A stretch of DNA of 64,000 nt from Ignelater luminosus (taxonomy: Eukaryota; Arthropoda; Insecta; Coleoptera; Elateridae): the NCBI GenBank assembly GCA_011009095.1, contig VTPC01005804.1, positions 19,110 through 83,109 on the forward strand, written 5' to 3'. The notes under the pieces were generated by a model. The model saw only the letters and a program-made list of their open reading frames with translations. It had not been told where the DNA came from and ran no database searches. Positions 24,201 to 34,691 of this stretch are shown here, piece after piece; position 1 is the stretch's first letter, and the number at the start of each line of letters is the position of its first letter. The translations under genes and the position numbers were made by a program.

Positions 24201-27200
24201 CAAACCCTAAAAAACTTTAGAGGTGTGAAAAAACTATTCTAAACTTATTTACTAATTTATTAACATTTATAGGTAAAGAAAGATCAAATGCTCAAAATAT
24301 AGAATTACCACTAGCATAGGCCCCGATCCAATTCATTCCTTTCTTGCTAATTATTGCAATCACTGGTATTTGGCAATTTCTATTATATTGTCTCGGCACC
24401 TCATTTTAATTCGGCCATACTTTGTTTTGAATTTCTTGATTTTGTTGCATCTATATCAGGCAGATCATATTCTTTTACGGTGTTTCTATTTAACACCCAA
24501 TATATTATTTTCATTGGCTTTCTTTGCTTTTGTTACCTTGTGTGTTTTCTGCATTGTAAAGTATTATATTGAAGCGCTGTTTATTGATTCGGGGATACCT
24601 TATTGTACAGATATTGCTCTTAAGTCTATTAAGAATATTAGATTTGATGATAAGGACGAATTTCCCAAAAAACTGTTATATAGAACTGTGTATGTATACA
24701 ATAATTAGAGCGCAGTTTGTTATTGCTGAAGATGCCAAAAGTTATGTATTTTGTAGATTGACAATAAGGCAACTGCCCCGGGGTGCACAGATATGGAGGG
24801 CAAAAATTTGCAAAAAGCCTGCAATTCTAGTAAGATAAAGGCAAATAAATAGTTAAAGTAAGTTAACTTGGAGGGCGCCGATACGGTTCATTTAACATTT
24901 AGCCCATCCCATCATTACAAGAGGATGGGCTCAAAGCAAAACTTGCTGTAACAAAAAATAAATTATACTTTTTCAAGTTGCAGCATGATTGACTACAAGA
25001 CATGCGGTGTGTGTAAATGGGGTGTTGTAGTCTTTTTGCCTGGCCAATAGAAAAGCTACTTTCTAGAATAGCGATGATGCCACGCGTCTTGTTTTAACTC
25101 TGTTTGGTAAAGCAAGTATAATTTATGCTTCTCAAACTTTTTCTTCTGGCATTTATTTTCGCAAGAATTACACGAAATTTCGGAATGCGAAATAAAATTT
25201 ATTATGGGGCTTTATTTTGTTACATTTTTGTGGTTTTCTTAGCTGTTGTTAGTCCAACACGATTGCTTACTGCATCGAATGGTTGATCACGAGTTTAACT
25301 TTGAAAAAGGAAGTCAAAACACGCTTTTACTGCAGTTTTAGTCGAGCTAGCTAAAATAACGAAAGGATGATGAATAACGAAAGGTCAGAAATGCATATCT
25401 AATTATTCAGAGCTAGTCTATTTAATTATTGAAAGTGTATTGGTCATTATCCCTTTCGCTTCCTTTTAAAGGGCTCAAAAACCAAAAGAAAAAAAACATT
25501 CTTAGCTGTTAGCAGAAATTGTTGTTACGTTTTTTGGCGAGATTTTGCAACACAACTATCAAACCAAGAGATCGAATCAAGATTTAAAAAAAACAGATTT
25601 TGTGCTTTGGTCTTATTAAAGTTTAAATTTACCATACAAGATATTGATTTGCTTTTGGGTATTTAATATGTAAATATTTTAAATAGATTTGTTGTAGTGC
25701 ATTTTATTCGAGGGGACAAATTATTTTAGTCCACATGTATTCAGGGTCTATAAAAATGTTCTTCGTGAAGTGGAAAGAATGCTTCTAAAGTCCTAAAATA
25801 TTGAAAAATACTACTCCAGTCAAAGGAATTCACAATTTTAAACATCTTTGTCTTTTAGAAATAAAGCGGAAGAAAAAACTTTCTGGAATATTACCTTCAT
25901 GTTAATAAATACTTGGAGTGTCGTCGTTGCAATTTAGAGAATAGCCACAGACGCTTGAACAAAATTCATCTTCGGTTTTTTTAGTTTCGGTTCAGCAATT
26001 CGAACAAATTCTAAAGATTTGTCTGTAGGTTTTCCTACTGCTTAAAGAAGTCTTTTTTATTATTTATTGCTAAGACAACGTTTACCCAAGTAATGTGGTT
26101 TCAGGCAAATCCATCTTTCTAGATCCCGTATCAGTCTCTACTTGTTCATCGAGCTGTTCAAACACTTAGACATTTTTGAATTTCCCGAACATTCCAATTT
26201 GATCTTGTTGAATATGTCGTGTTATTCGAAGTTTCTTCTACAACATTTATTTTCACTTTAAATCGTCCGGATCAGAAGATTTTTAATGTTGATTTGTAAA
26301 TGATAAGGGGTGCAAATACCTGAAGTTATTCAGAGCGTGTTAAATCTTTTAGCCAGCCTTGCAGATCGAATGCTTGCTTTGCTCTAAGAACTCAGATCCA
26401 ACACTAGTCATGTCAGATATTCTATTTTATAAAATTGAGTTTCTGCTGTAATTGCCAAAGGCGTAACAACTTATTGTAACACCGGAACCCACATAAATAT
26501 ACTCAATTTAAATATTTTAGTTTCTCAAGAATCTGCAATCTTTTACGAACGAGCAATCGATAGTTTCAGATTATTGTGGCGGACACTTAAAATCAAAAAA
26601 TAGAAAAATTTCTAACAATACTATAAACACGAACAAGAGGACCTAAATATGCCATACAGGAATTAAGAGAAAAAAACCAATTTCAGAAGCAGTATCAGCT
26701 TTTAGAATAGTAACTGAGGTGCTATGCTGTTTATTTAGGAGTGGTTTGTTGGTATTAAACAATTCAGTTGCTTCTGAAAGCAGGGTATTTTTAAATATCG
26801 ATTCTATCCAAACAAGGTTGTTGGTGTATATTTTTATCACCACGATTCTGTCATCTACTAACAAACAAGACCGATTTGTAGTTAGTGGCATGTAGTATTG
26901 CACAATTTTTTTAAATTTTTATTTTCACGTAGCTGTTTTTAAATAGGTGGTGTCAAAAAAACAATAATTTTTGTGATTTTGAGTTGTTTCGAGTTTTAGC
27001 AGCGCTTCTTACCAGACAGATTTCTTTAGAGTTCTTCTGACGAATTTTTTCTATTTGAACAGATTTTGACTTTTAAAGTTTCCACAAGCATCAATTAAAG
27101 ATTATTTTGCTTGATCATACAGCTCTTGTGTTCGTTTTGACAAAGAAATTATCTCACAATTTCTCTGTTGCGTTATAGTGTAAAACTTTCTCAAACCGAA

Positions 27201-27880
27201 AATTAACTTATTACTAAATACTAAACACAGCTTTATTCATTCATAAATCTACTCGCTTTTTACAGAATTTAAATACTCAGTGTCTTTGTTATTTTATGAT
27301 ATTAAAGAATTTAAAAATTACTGCAAATATTTCCGGGCGTTTTTCAATCATGACCTTTAGATATTGTGGTTTACACGACCTGAATGAACCACACCCTATC
27401 ATTTATGTAGCTCTTTTTCTTTTGTTGTAACATATTAACTTATACACATAAGTCAAGCGGTGCTCGTAATTGTAGAGCTATATTTTTTTGTAAACATTCT
27501 TACCATAGTTGAGCAAAAAATATACTCGTAAGATTTATTGGACATTTTATTTTAATTTATTAGCATGTACTGTATCTACGAATATCAAATATTGTGGCAA
27601 AAATGTTTACACAGGGAACAGAGAACAGTTTCCATTATTACTAACACCGAAGCTTAGCATTAGGAATCGGTCTTTTTTCTGATTAATTAACCATATCATC
27701 ACTAGAAGCGCAAATATTTTATTTCGATAACATTTCAGGAAGTATGTGTGATTGCTACACTCTCTATAAGAAAGGATTAACAAACTTTTTGCTTTTAACA
27801 CAAAAGCTCAACATAACGTCATTCTAGTATTTCTAAACACCACTTTTCTACTACTATGGAACGGAAAACACACAGGATAC
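24201..27880. other. AT-rich stretch without recognisable genes
   Basis: Overlapping plus frames at 24,354-24,838 (up to 112 codons) show no family signal. A perfect 9-bp hairpin stem AGCCCATCC/GGATGGGCT occurs at 24,901-24,931. No other structure was noted. Confidence 0.5.
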
Positions 27881-28142
27881 AGACAACAATAAATACTTAA
27901 TACAAAACAATGCTTTATTGGATCATTGAGATATTTACATTGAACAAAATGGTAAATACATAGTGTAAAAGAAATATAATCGTCGTCCTTATATAAAACA
28001 GTCAGTCAACAAAATCACTAATTTAACCAAATAAATAATTTAAATAACAAATTATTCAATGAAAACGGTGAATTATTTTCATTCAATAAAAATGTTATTT
28101 GAAACGAAATTGCATTCGCATTATTTATAATGATTTTCTAAA

Positions 28143-28663
28143 TTACCAATGTCCATGACCATGACCAAGACCAAGTCCAATTCCTAAACCGAGTCCTAGT
28201 CCGTGTCCGTGTCCACCTAAATCTTGAGAAGCTAAGAGACCTTCTCCGTGCCACTGTCCATCATCTTCGCCATCCCAAGCATGACCACCAACTCCTACAA
28301 CACCAAGTCCAATACCGCCTAAGCCACCGTCTCCGTGAATAGCATTTGGAATTCCATTAGGGCCAACAGCACCATGTCCGTTTACAACTCCAGTTGGTCC
28401 GGCAGCACCGCCGCTAGAAACAACACCTGAAGCTCCTACAACTGGAAGATGTCCATGTCCTGCCCAGCCACCAGCTCCTGCCCAGCCACCGTGTCCTGCC
28501 CAGCCACCATGTCCTCCCCAACCGCCATGTCCTGCCCAGAGACCGGCTTTAGCGAAAACCACCAAAGTGGCGAAAAGGGCTACAGTCTGTAAATAAAATG
28601 AAACTTATTTTAATAAATTGTTTAAAACAGACAAAGATATTTTAGACTTACAATGGTGTTCAT
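28143..28663 (-). CDS. Gly/His-rich cuticular-type secreted protein, gene 2 of 7 (151 aa, two exons)
   Basis: Likely exoskeletal structural protein. Exon 1 is 28,652-28,663 (MNTI), a 65-bp intron follows (28,587-28,651), and exon 2 is 28,143-28,586. The signal peptide is residues 1-18, ending VVFAKA. The mature protein begins GLWAGHGGWGGHGGW, a five-residue Gly-His-Gly-Gly-Trp-type repeat. Next come the core GASGVVSSGGAAGPTG, GAVGPNGIPNAI, a Gly/Val insert (HGDGGLGGIGLGVVGVGG), an acidic DDGQWHGEGLLASQDL segment and a GLGLGLG tail ending GHGHGHW. The poly(A) signal is at 27,914-27,919 in a 3' flank nearly identical to genes 3-5. Gly/His/Trp composition without an RR chitin-binding motif points to a low-complexity cuticular class; function is inferred. 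Confidence 0.9.
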
Positions 28664-28725
28664 AGTTGATGTTTACTGGAGATCTTGTTGTGTTTGAATG
28701 TAATGTGAAAGATAGAATTCTCCCA

Positions 28726-28747
28726 TATATACTAAAAGAACGACCTT
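28726..28747 (-). promoter_or_regulatory. core promoter of gene 2: TATATA plus AAGGTCG
   Basis: TATATA lies at 28,726-28,731, with AAGGTCG (minus strand) at 28,741-28,747. The spacing is as in the other copies. The 5' leader contains AAGATCTCC, also shared. Confidence 0.75.
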
Positions 28748-28790
28748 CGTAATGCATAATTGTGTATTGCTTACAATGTAACGATAAATA

Positions 28791-29072
28791 CAAGGTCCGT
28801 AAATGAATAGTACGTTGTGAATAATAAGCTGTACTATTAGCAGCCACTTTTGTACTTCTAATGGAAATATTTGATTTTCCCATATTAATTTTTTCTTAAT
28901 ATTAAAGTAACAATAACAGCACAATTTTCCATGTGTGTAAATTCGATATAACTAAATAACAGGACAATAATTTTATGTTTCCTGGTATTTTAGTTTTTAG
29001 TACCCTCGAGCTTTTGAAACGTATAAGATGGCCAATCTTTCACAGGATATGCTATTATGTTTACGGACCTTG
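28791..29072. mobile_element. MITE-like insert in the gene 2 promoter (282 bp)
   Basis: It starts CAAGGTCCGTAAA and ends with the inverse TTTACGGACCTTG. Flanks are CGATAAATA (28,782-28,790) and CGACAAATA (29,073-29,081), a 9-bp target duplication with one change. The corresponding place in gene 6 reads AACGACAAATACG without the insert (46,837-46,849), which is the empty site. Confidence 0.85.
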
Positions 29073-29091
29073 CGACAAATACGTCTTACAG

Positions 29092-29145
29092 CGACCCCGC
29101 CTAATCACGTCTAGAATTCCTTACTCTTGCTTTAAATTGAAAGTA
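29092..29145 (-). promoter_or_regulatory. conserved upstream block of gene 2
   Basis: CGACCCCGCC at 29,092-29,101, followed by TTACTCTTGCTTTAAATTGA, is shared with all six other paralogues. The MITE insertion has pushed it to about 430 bp from the start codon. Confidence 0.6.
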
Positions 29146-29268
29146 AATACATAATACGGAATTGCAATTATTTCATTTATTAATTCTTGAAAGACATATC
29201 TATTTTTAAGTGTTAGATATGTCCTACGTTTGGTTTAGTTAGTGCTAAATAATAATTGAACAAGGTAA

Positions 29269-29280
29269 AGGTCATGAACT
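29269..29280 (+). promoter_or_regulatory. distal AGGTCATGAACT site, gene 2
   Basis: AGGTCA is directly followed by TGAACT, an imperfect inverted repeat of nuclear-receptor half-sites with no spacer, within a longer conserved stretch CAAGGTAAAGGTCATGAACT. It lies about 600 bp upstream of the start codon and is repeated at the same relative place in genes 3-6. Confidence 0.5.
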
Positions 29281-29342
29281 GTTTTCGATGCAACATTCTA
29301 ACTTGCATTCTGCTACATTGATATAAGTATTTACAGCTGATT

Positions 29343-30454
29343 TAGTGTGGTTCACAAGTTCCATTTTGGCTATTTTTTTGCCTGACTTTACCAAACATTA
29401 TGATCGAGGTGTCATTCGATTCGGAATGGCATTTAGAAACTTTTCGAACATTTCGAAGTCCCGCGCAAAAAAAATGCAAAAGTTATAAACAAATTCGTAA
29501 AAAAAGGGGTTTCGTTTTTTGCAAATATCTCGGAGAATATTGCAAATATCCGAAATCAAAAAAAAGATCCTTAAAGAGCAGGAAATTTCCTACCAACAAG
29601 TTTTAACTCCCGGAATTGTACCACCAATATTTATAATTTTAATTTAGAGGTGAAAATAGGGCTAAAAACGCTTGATCTGGCCGCCGCGCGCGCCGCTTAG
29701 TTTGCTCTCTTTGACAAAAAAATTTTTTTACCTATTAAATATATATATTAAGAAATAAAAAAATTCAGGTCTCATTGGGATACATGAATGAACAATAATC
29801 CATCGGAAAACAATTTTTCCCACAATTTGTTTATTAGTTATGCTTTTGTTAACTAAAGAAATTTTACCAATTTTTGATTGTTTATAAAAAAGTGGAGATT
29901 GACAATTTTTTAATTTTTCTAACAGGGATCTGTTTTGTAGCCTTTGGAGAATACGTTCAAGAAGTAAAAAAAATCTCAGGTTTTTAGTTTAAAAAATATC
30001 ATGGTTTTTATGTAAATTTTCAATTGGTACAATATCTTTAGTTAACAAAAGCATAACCAATAAACAAATTGTGGGAAAATGTTTTTTTGAAGAAAGCAAA
30101 ATAAGCGGCGCGCTCGGCGGCCAGATCACGCGTTTTTAGCCCTATTTTCTTCTTTAAATTAAAATTATAAATATTGGTGATACAATTCCGGGAGTTGAAA
30201 CTTGTTGGTAGGACATTTCCTGCTCTTTAAGGATCTTCTTTTTGATTTCGGATATTTGCAAAATTCTCCGAGATATTTGCAAAAAACAAAACCCTTTTTT
30301 TACGAATTTGTTTATAACTATTGCAATTTTTTTGGACGGGACTTCGAAATGTTCGAAAAGTTTCTAAATGCCATTCCGAATCGAATGACACCTCGATCAC
30401 AATTTTTGGTGGTCAGGCAAAAACTAGCCAAAATGAAACTTGTGAGCCACACTA
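29343..30454. mobile_element. foldback element, 1.1-kb near-palindrome
   Basis: It starts TAGTGTGGTTCACAAGTT and ends with the inverted counterpart ...CCACACTA. The arms (about 29,343-29,875 and 30,025-30,454) match over nearly their whole length, including AATGACACCTCGATCA-type and GAGCAGGAAATTTCC-type blocks. The left arm has about 100 bp extra near 29,700-29,805. A short unmatched loop lies at about 29,880-30,020. ATT flanks both sides (29,340-29,342 and 30,455-30,457), a 3-bp target duplication. Genes 3 and 4 show an uninterrupted sequence at the equivalent place (GTGATTGCTC). The plus frames at 29,400-29,606 and 30,202-30,516 lie in the arms and are not genes. Confidence 0.9.
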
Positions 30455-31408
30455 ATTGTTGTAGGTATGATTTTTATTTTAATACTTTAGTTAGTGGATA
30501 TCTTTGCAATTTCTAGAAATGTTTATTGTTAACACGTGTAATAAGTTTCATTTAAACATCATCTTCTAAATAGTTTTATTGCTTTATTTATTAATCTTGA
30601 ATCGAACAGCTTGATAGATTTAGTTAACATGAAATCTTTTCTATTTTTTGTTATAAAAATTCTTGCAATAGTCGACCAAAAGATACAATCTTAACTAAGA
30701 TTCCTTGTGCATTTTATTCTAATTTATTAACATGCACATTGTATGTAAAAACACCGTATTTCTTGCCAAAAGTATTTACACACACAGGGATCATAAATCA
30801 ATTTTCTTTGTTAATATTATAGATGCTCAGCACTAGGTATCAGATACCTTTTCTTTTGATTACAATTATATAAATAATATAAGCACTAGAAGCTCAAATA
30901 GTTTATTTTAATAACATGCCAGTAAAAATAAATGCAAGTGGTAGAAGATTGCTGTTACTGTTTTGAAGTAAAACCTAAGAGTATAATCAAGTAATGCAGT
31001 TATTTCACTTAGCGATTGTTACATCTTCTATAATTGAGAATTAACCAGCTTTTCTACTTCTAAGTAGAACCTGACAGTAATAAAACAAAGTGCTTGTTTA
31101 CCTTCCCATTCTAGTCTTTCTAAATACCACTTTTCTAATTCTATATTTCTTATTACCATAAAAAGGAAAATTCATACGATGCAAAAAAATAAATACTTAA
31201 TACAAACAATGCTTTATTGGATCATTGAGATATGTACATTGAGAAAATGGTAAATACATAATATGAATGAAATATAATCGTAGTCCTTATATAAAACAGT
31301 CAGTCAACAAAATCACTTATTTAACCAAATAAATAATTTAAATAACAAATTATGGAAATGTTATTTGAAACGAAATTGCATTCGCATTATTTATAATGAT
31401 TTTCCAAA

Positions 31409-31878
31409 TTACCAGTGTCCATGACCATGACCAAGACCAAGTCCAAGCCCAAGTCCTAAACCGAGTCCTAGTCCGTGTCCATGTCCAGCTAGATCTTGAG
31501 AAGCCAAGAGACCTTCTCCGTGCCACTGACCGTCATCGCCATCCCAACCAATAGCATTTGGAATTCCATTAGGGCCAACAGCACCGTGTCCGTTTACAAC
31601 TCCAGTTGGTCCGGCAGCGCCACCGCTGGAAACAACACCTGAAGCTCCTACAACTGGAAGATGTCCATGTCCTGCCCAGCCACCAGCACCTCCTACCCAG
31701 CCACCGTGTCCTGCCCAGCCACCGTGTCCTCCCCAGCCTCCATGTCCTGCCCAAAGACCGGCTTTAGCGAAAACCACCAAAGTGGCGAAAAGGGCTACAG
31801 TCTTTAAATAAAATGCAACTTATTTTAAAAAAATTTTTAAAATAGACAAAGATATTCTAGACTTACAATGGTGTTCAT
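31409..31878 (-). CDS. Gly/His-rich cuticular-type secreted protein, gene 3 of 7 (134 aa, two exons)
   Basis: Exon 1 is 31,867-31,878 (MNTI), the 65-bp intron is 31,802-31,866, and exon 2 is 31,409-31,801. The acceptor is AAG where most paralogues have CAG. The signal peptide (1-18) ends VVFAKA; then come GHGGW repeats, the core GASGVVSSGGAAGPTG and the acidic DDGQWHGEGLLASQDL. The tail has five GL pairs and ends GHGHGHW. Compared with genes 2 and 5 it lacks the 20-odd-residue Gly/Val segment between PNAI and DDGQW, which here is just GWDGD. Gene 4 has the same deletion, so genes 3 and 4 form a pair. Poly(A) signal at 31,213-31,218. Role as for gene 2, by inference. Confidence 0.9.
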
Positions 31879-31940
31879 AGTTGATGTTTACTGGAGATCT
31901 TGTTGTGTTTGAATGTAGTGTGAAAGATAGAATTCTCCCA

Positions 31941-31962
31941 TATATACTAAAAGAACGACCTT
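31941..31962 (-). promoter_or_regulatory. core promoter of gene 3: TATATA plus AAGGTCG
   Basis: TATATA lies at 31,941-31,946; AAGGTCG (minus) at 31,956-31,962. Context and spacing match gene 2. Confidence 0.75.
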
Positions 31963-32005
31963 CGTAATTCATAATTGTTTATTTCTTAGAGTGCAACGAA
32001 AAATA

Positions 32006-32298
32006 CAAGGTCCATAAATGAATAGTACGTTGTGAATGATAGGCTATAGCATTAGCAGCAATTTTAGTACTTCTGTCTGAAAATATTTGACAGAAGTAGT
32101 ATTTAGTTTTTAGTTTCTAATTTTCTCTTAACATTAAAGTAATAATAATAGCAGTCTTTACGTACGTCAATTCCATATAACTTAACACACGATAACTTAG
32201 TGTACCCTGGTCTTTTGCCATTTTAGTGTCCTCGAGCTTTGGAAATGTCTAAGATGACTTATCTTTCACAAAGTGTGCTATTATGTTTATGGACCTTG
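32006..32298. mobile_element. MITE-like insert in the gene 3 promoter (about 293 bp)
   Basis: The left end is CAAGGTCCATAAA and the right end ATGGACCTTG. The flanking duplications are decayed (CGAAAAATA on the left). It is in the same position and orientation as in genes 2, 4 and 5, so it was inherited by duplication rather than inserted independently. Confidence 0.8.
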
Positions 32299-32320
32299 TG
32301 ATACAAAATACGTCTTACAT

Positions 32321-32374
32321 CGACCCCACCCAACCATGTCTAAAATTCTTTACACGTACTTTAAATTGAAAGTA
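32321..32374 (-). promoter_or_regulatory. conserved upstream block of gene 3
   Basis: CGACCCCACC at 32,321-32,330 is followed by a slightly diverged TTTACACGTACTTTAAATTG. The distal AGGTCATGAACT site of this gene is at 32,503-32,514. Confidence 0.6.
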
Positions 32375-33295
32375 CATACATAGTAAGGAACTGCAATGAT
32401 TTCATTTATCAATTCCTGAAAGACATACTTAGCTATTTCTATGTGTTAGATATGTGGTATTTTTCGTTTAGTTAGTACTAAAATAATAGCTGAACAAGGT
32501 AAAGGTCATGAACTGTTTTTGACGCAACATTCAGCACGTATATTAATATAAGTGTTTGCAGGTGATTGCTCTAAGTATGATTTCTATTGTAATATTTCAG
32601 TTAAATTGGAATTTTTTGTTAACTCTTGCATTATTTTTATTTTAAAATCATCTTTGAAACAATTTTATAACTTTATTTATTATTCCTAAATTGAACAATT
32701 TGATGGATTTAATTAATATGAAATCTTTTGTACCTTTTGTTATAAAAATTCTTGCAGTAGTTGACCAAAAGATACAATCTTCACTGTAATTTATTCTACT
32801 TTGTATTTTAAGGGAAGATATAAGTGGTAGAAGATTTTAGTTACCCTTTTTGCAGTAAAAACGAACAGTAAAATCAAGTAATGTAGTTACTTCACCTATC
32901 AATGGTTACATTCTCTATAATTGAGAATTAACAAACTATTTTGCTTCTAACACAGAAACCTCATAACAAAACAAAACGCTCGTTTAGCTTTTCATTCTAG
33001 CCTTTCTAAACACCACTTTTCTAATTCTATATTTCTCTATTATCATAGAAACACCAATAAAATACAGAAAAAACAATAAATACTTAATACAAACAATGCT
33101 TTATTGGATCATTGAGATATTTACATTGAAAAAATGGTAAATACATAATATACATGAAATGTAATCGTCATCCTTATATAAAACAGTCAGTCAACAAAAT
33201 CACTTATTTAACCAAATAAATAATTTAAATAACAAATTATGGAAATGTTATTTGAAACGAAATTGCATTCGCATTATTTATAATGATTTTCCAAA

Positions 33296-33765
33296 TTACC
33301 AGTGTCCATGACCATGACCAAGACCAATTCCAAGCCCAAGCCCTAAACCGAGTCCTAGTCCGTGTCCATGTCCAGCTAAATCTTGAGAAGCTAAGAGACC
33401 TTCTCCGTGCCACTGACCGTCATCACCATCCCAACCAATAGCATTTGGAATACCATTAGGGCCAACAGCACCGTGTCCGTTTACAACTCCAGTTGGTCCG
33501 GCAGCGCCACCGCTGGAAACAACACCTGAAGCTCCTACAACTGGAAGATGTCCATGTCCTGCCCAGCCACCAGCACCTCCTGCCCAGCCACCGTGTCCTG
33601 CCCAGCCACCGTGTCCTCCCCAGCCTCCATGTCCTGCCCAGAGACCGGCTTTAGCAAAAACCACCAGAGTGGCGAAAAAGGCTACAGTCTGTAAATAAAA
33701 CGCAACTTATTTTAATAAATTGTTAAAAATAGACAAAGATATTTTAAACTTACAATGGCGTTCAT
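33296..33765 (-). CDS. Gly/His-rich cuticular-type secreted protein, gene 4 of 7 (134 aa, two exons)
   Basis: Exon 1 is 33,754-33,765 and encodes MNAI; Thr3 of the other copies is Ala here. The 65-bp intron is 33,689-33,753 and exon 2 is 33,296-33,688. The signal peptide reads TVAFFATLVVFAKA after MNAI. The mature protein is nearly identical to gene 3: GHGGW repeats, the GASGVVSSGGAAGPTG core, GWDGDDGQWHGEG, LLASQDLAG and a GLGLGLGLGIGLG tail ending GHGHGHW. Poly(A) signal at 33,100-33,105. No defect is seen. It is probably a recent duplicate of gene 3, being about 1.9 kb away with homologous flanks. Confidence 0.9.
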
Positions 33766-33827
33766 AATTGATGTTTACTGGAGAGCTTGTTGTTTTTGAA
33801 TGTAAGACGAAAGATAGAATTCTCCCA

Positions 33828-33849
33828 TATATACTAAAAGAACGACCTT
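33828..33849 (-). promoter_or_regulatory. core promoter of gene 4: TATATA plus AAGGTCG
   Basis: TATATA lies at 33,828-33,833; AAGGTCG (minus) at 33,843-33,849. Confidence 0.75.
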
Positions 33850-33892
33850 CGTAATTCACAATTGTGGATTTCTTAGAGTGTAACGACAAATA

Positions 33893-34168
33893 CAAGGTCC
33901 GTAAATGAATAGCACTTTGTGAGTGATTTTCTTATAGCATTAACGGCCGTTTTTGTACTTCTGAATGAAATAATTTGGCAAAACTAGTATTTAAGTTTTT
34001 GTTTCCAATTTTATCTAAATTTAAAGTAATAATAGCAGCACAAGCTTTTACATACGTAAATTCGATATAACAGCAATAATTTAATTTAGTACCGTCGAGC
34101 TTTGCAAATATACATAATATAAGATGACCTATCTTTCACAAAATATGCTATTATGCTTATGGACGTTG
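33893..34168. mobile_element. MITE-like insert in the gene 4 promoter (about 276 bp)
   Basis: The left end is CAAGGTCCGTAAA, the right end ATGGACGTTG. Flanks are CGACAAATA (33,884-33,892) and CAACAAATA (34,169-34,177). The conserved upstream block follows at 34,188-34,241, and a decayed distal site (AGGTCATAACC) is at about 34,368-34,378. Confidence 0.8.
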
Positions 34169-34187
34169 CAACAAATACATCTCACAG

Positions 34188-34241
34188 CGACCCCGCCTAA
34201 TCACGTCTAAAATTCTCTACTCTTACTTTAAACTGAAAGTC
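34188..34241 (-). promoter_or_regulatory. conserved upstream block of gene 4
   Basis: CGACCCCGCC, followed by CTACTCTTACTTTAAACTGA, is shared by all seven paralogues. Confidence 0.6.
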
Positions 34242-34589
34242 CATGCAGAATAAGAAATTGTAAGTATTTTATTCACTAATTCCTGAAAGACGTATTTATT
34301 TGAAAGTGTTAGATATCTCTTATGTTTGTTTTAGTGTTGCTAAATTAATAGTAACTGAACAAGGTAAAGGTCATAACCGTTTTTGACGCAACTAACTTGC
34401 ATTCAGGTACATTAATTTAAGTGTTTACAGGTGATTGCTCACAGAATGATTTCTATTTTAATTCTTTAGTTAGTGGATATCTTTGGAATTGATATAGATG
34501 CTCACGTGGAATAATTCTCGTTTAAATATCATTTTCTAAATAATTTTATTACTCTATTAAATTTAAGATTCAATTAACATGAAATCTTC

Positions 34590-34691
34590 TGTACTTTTTT
34601 ATAAAAATTCTTCCAATAGTTGACCAAAAGTTATCACCTTGACTAAGAGTTTTTGTACATTTTATTTTAATTTAATAACATGCATTGTATG
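34590..34691. repeat. left flank copy of a ~100-bp direct repeat around the LINE relic
   Basis: TTATAAAAATTCTT, a GACCAAAAG-type segment and TGTACATTTTATTTTAATTT are repeated at 39,150-39,240, just beyond the other end of the LINE. They also occur once, uninterrupted, at the equivalent place of the unit near 30,650-30,740. The copies differ by scattered changes. Confidence 0.7.

Noticed and set aside
24901..24931. Perfect 9-bp hairpin AGCCCATCC/GGATGGGCT
   Set aside because: Short stems of this size occur by chance in 64 kb, and no transcript context is visible.
29343..30454. Assignment of the 1.1-kb foldback to the CACTA superfamily because of its CACTA ends and 3-bp duplication
   Set aside because: The orientation is reversed: the element begins TAGTG and ends CACTA, whereas CACTA elements begin CACTA and end TAGTG.
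29400..30516. Two plus frames (68 and 104 codons) in the 29.3-30.5 kb element
   Set aside because: They lie in the inverted arms and translate opposite strands of the same repeat; no domain.
31569..31754. 61-codon Arg/Trp-rich minus frame inside gene 3
   Set aside because: An out-of-phase reading of the GHGGW repeat DNA; no independent support.
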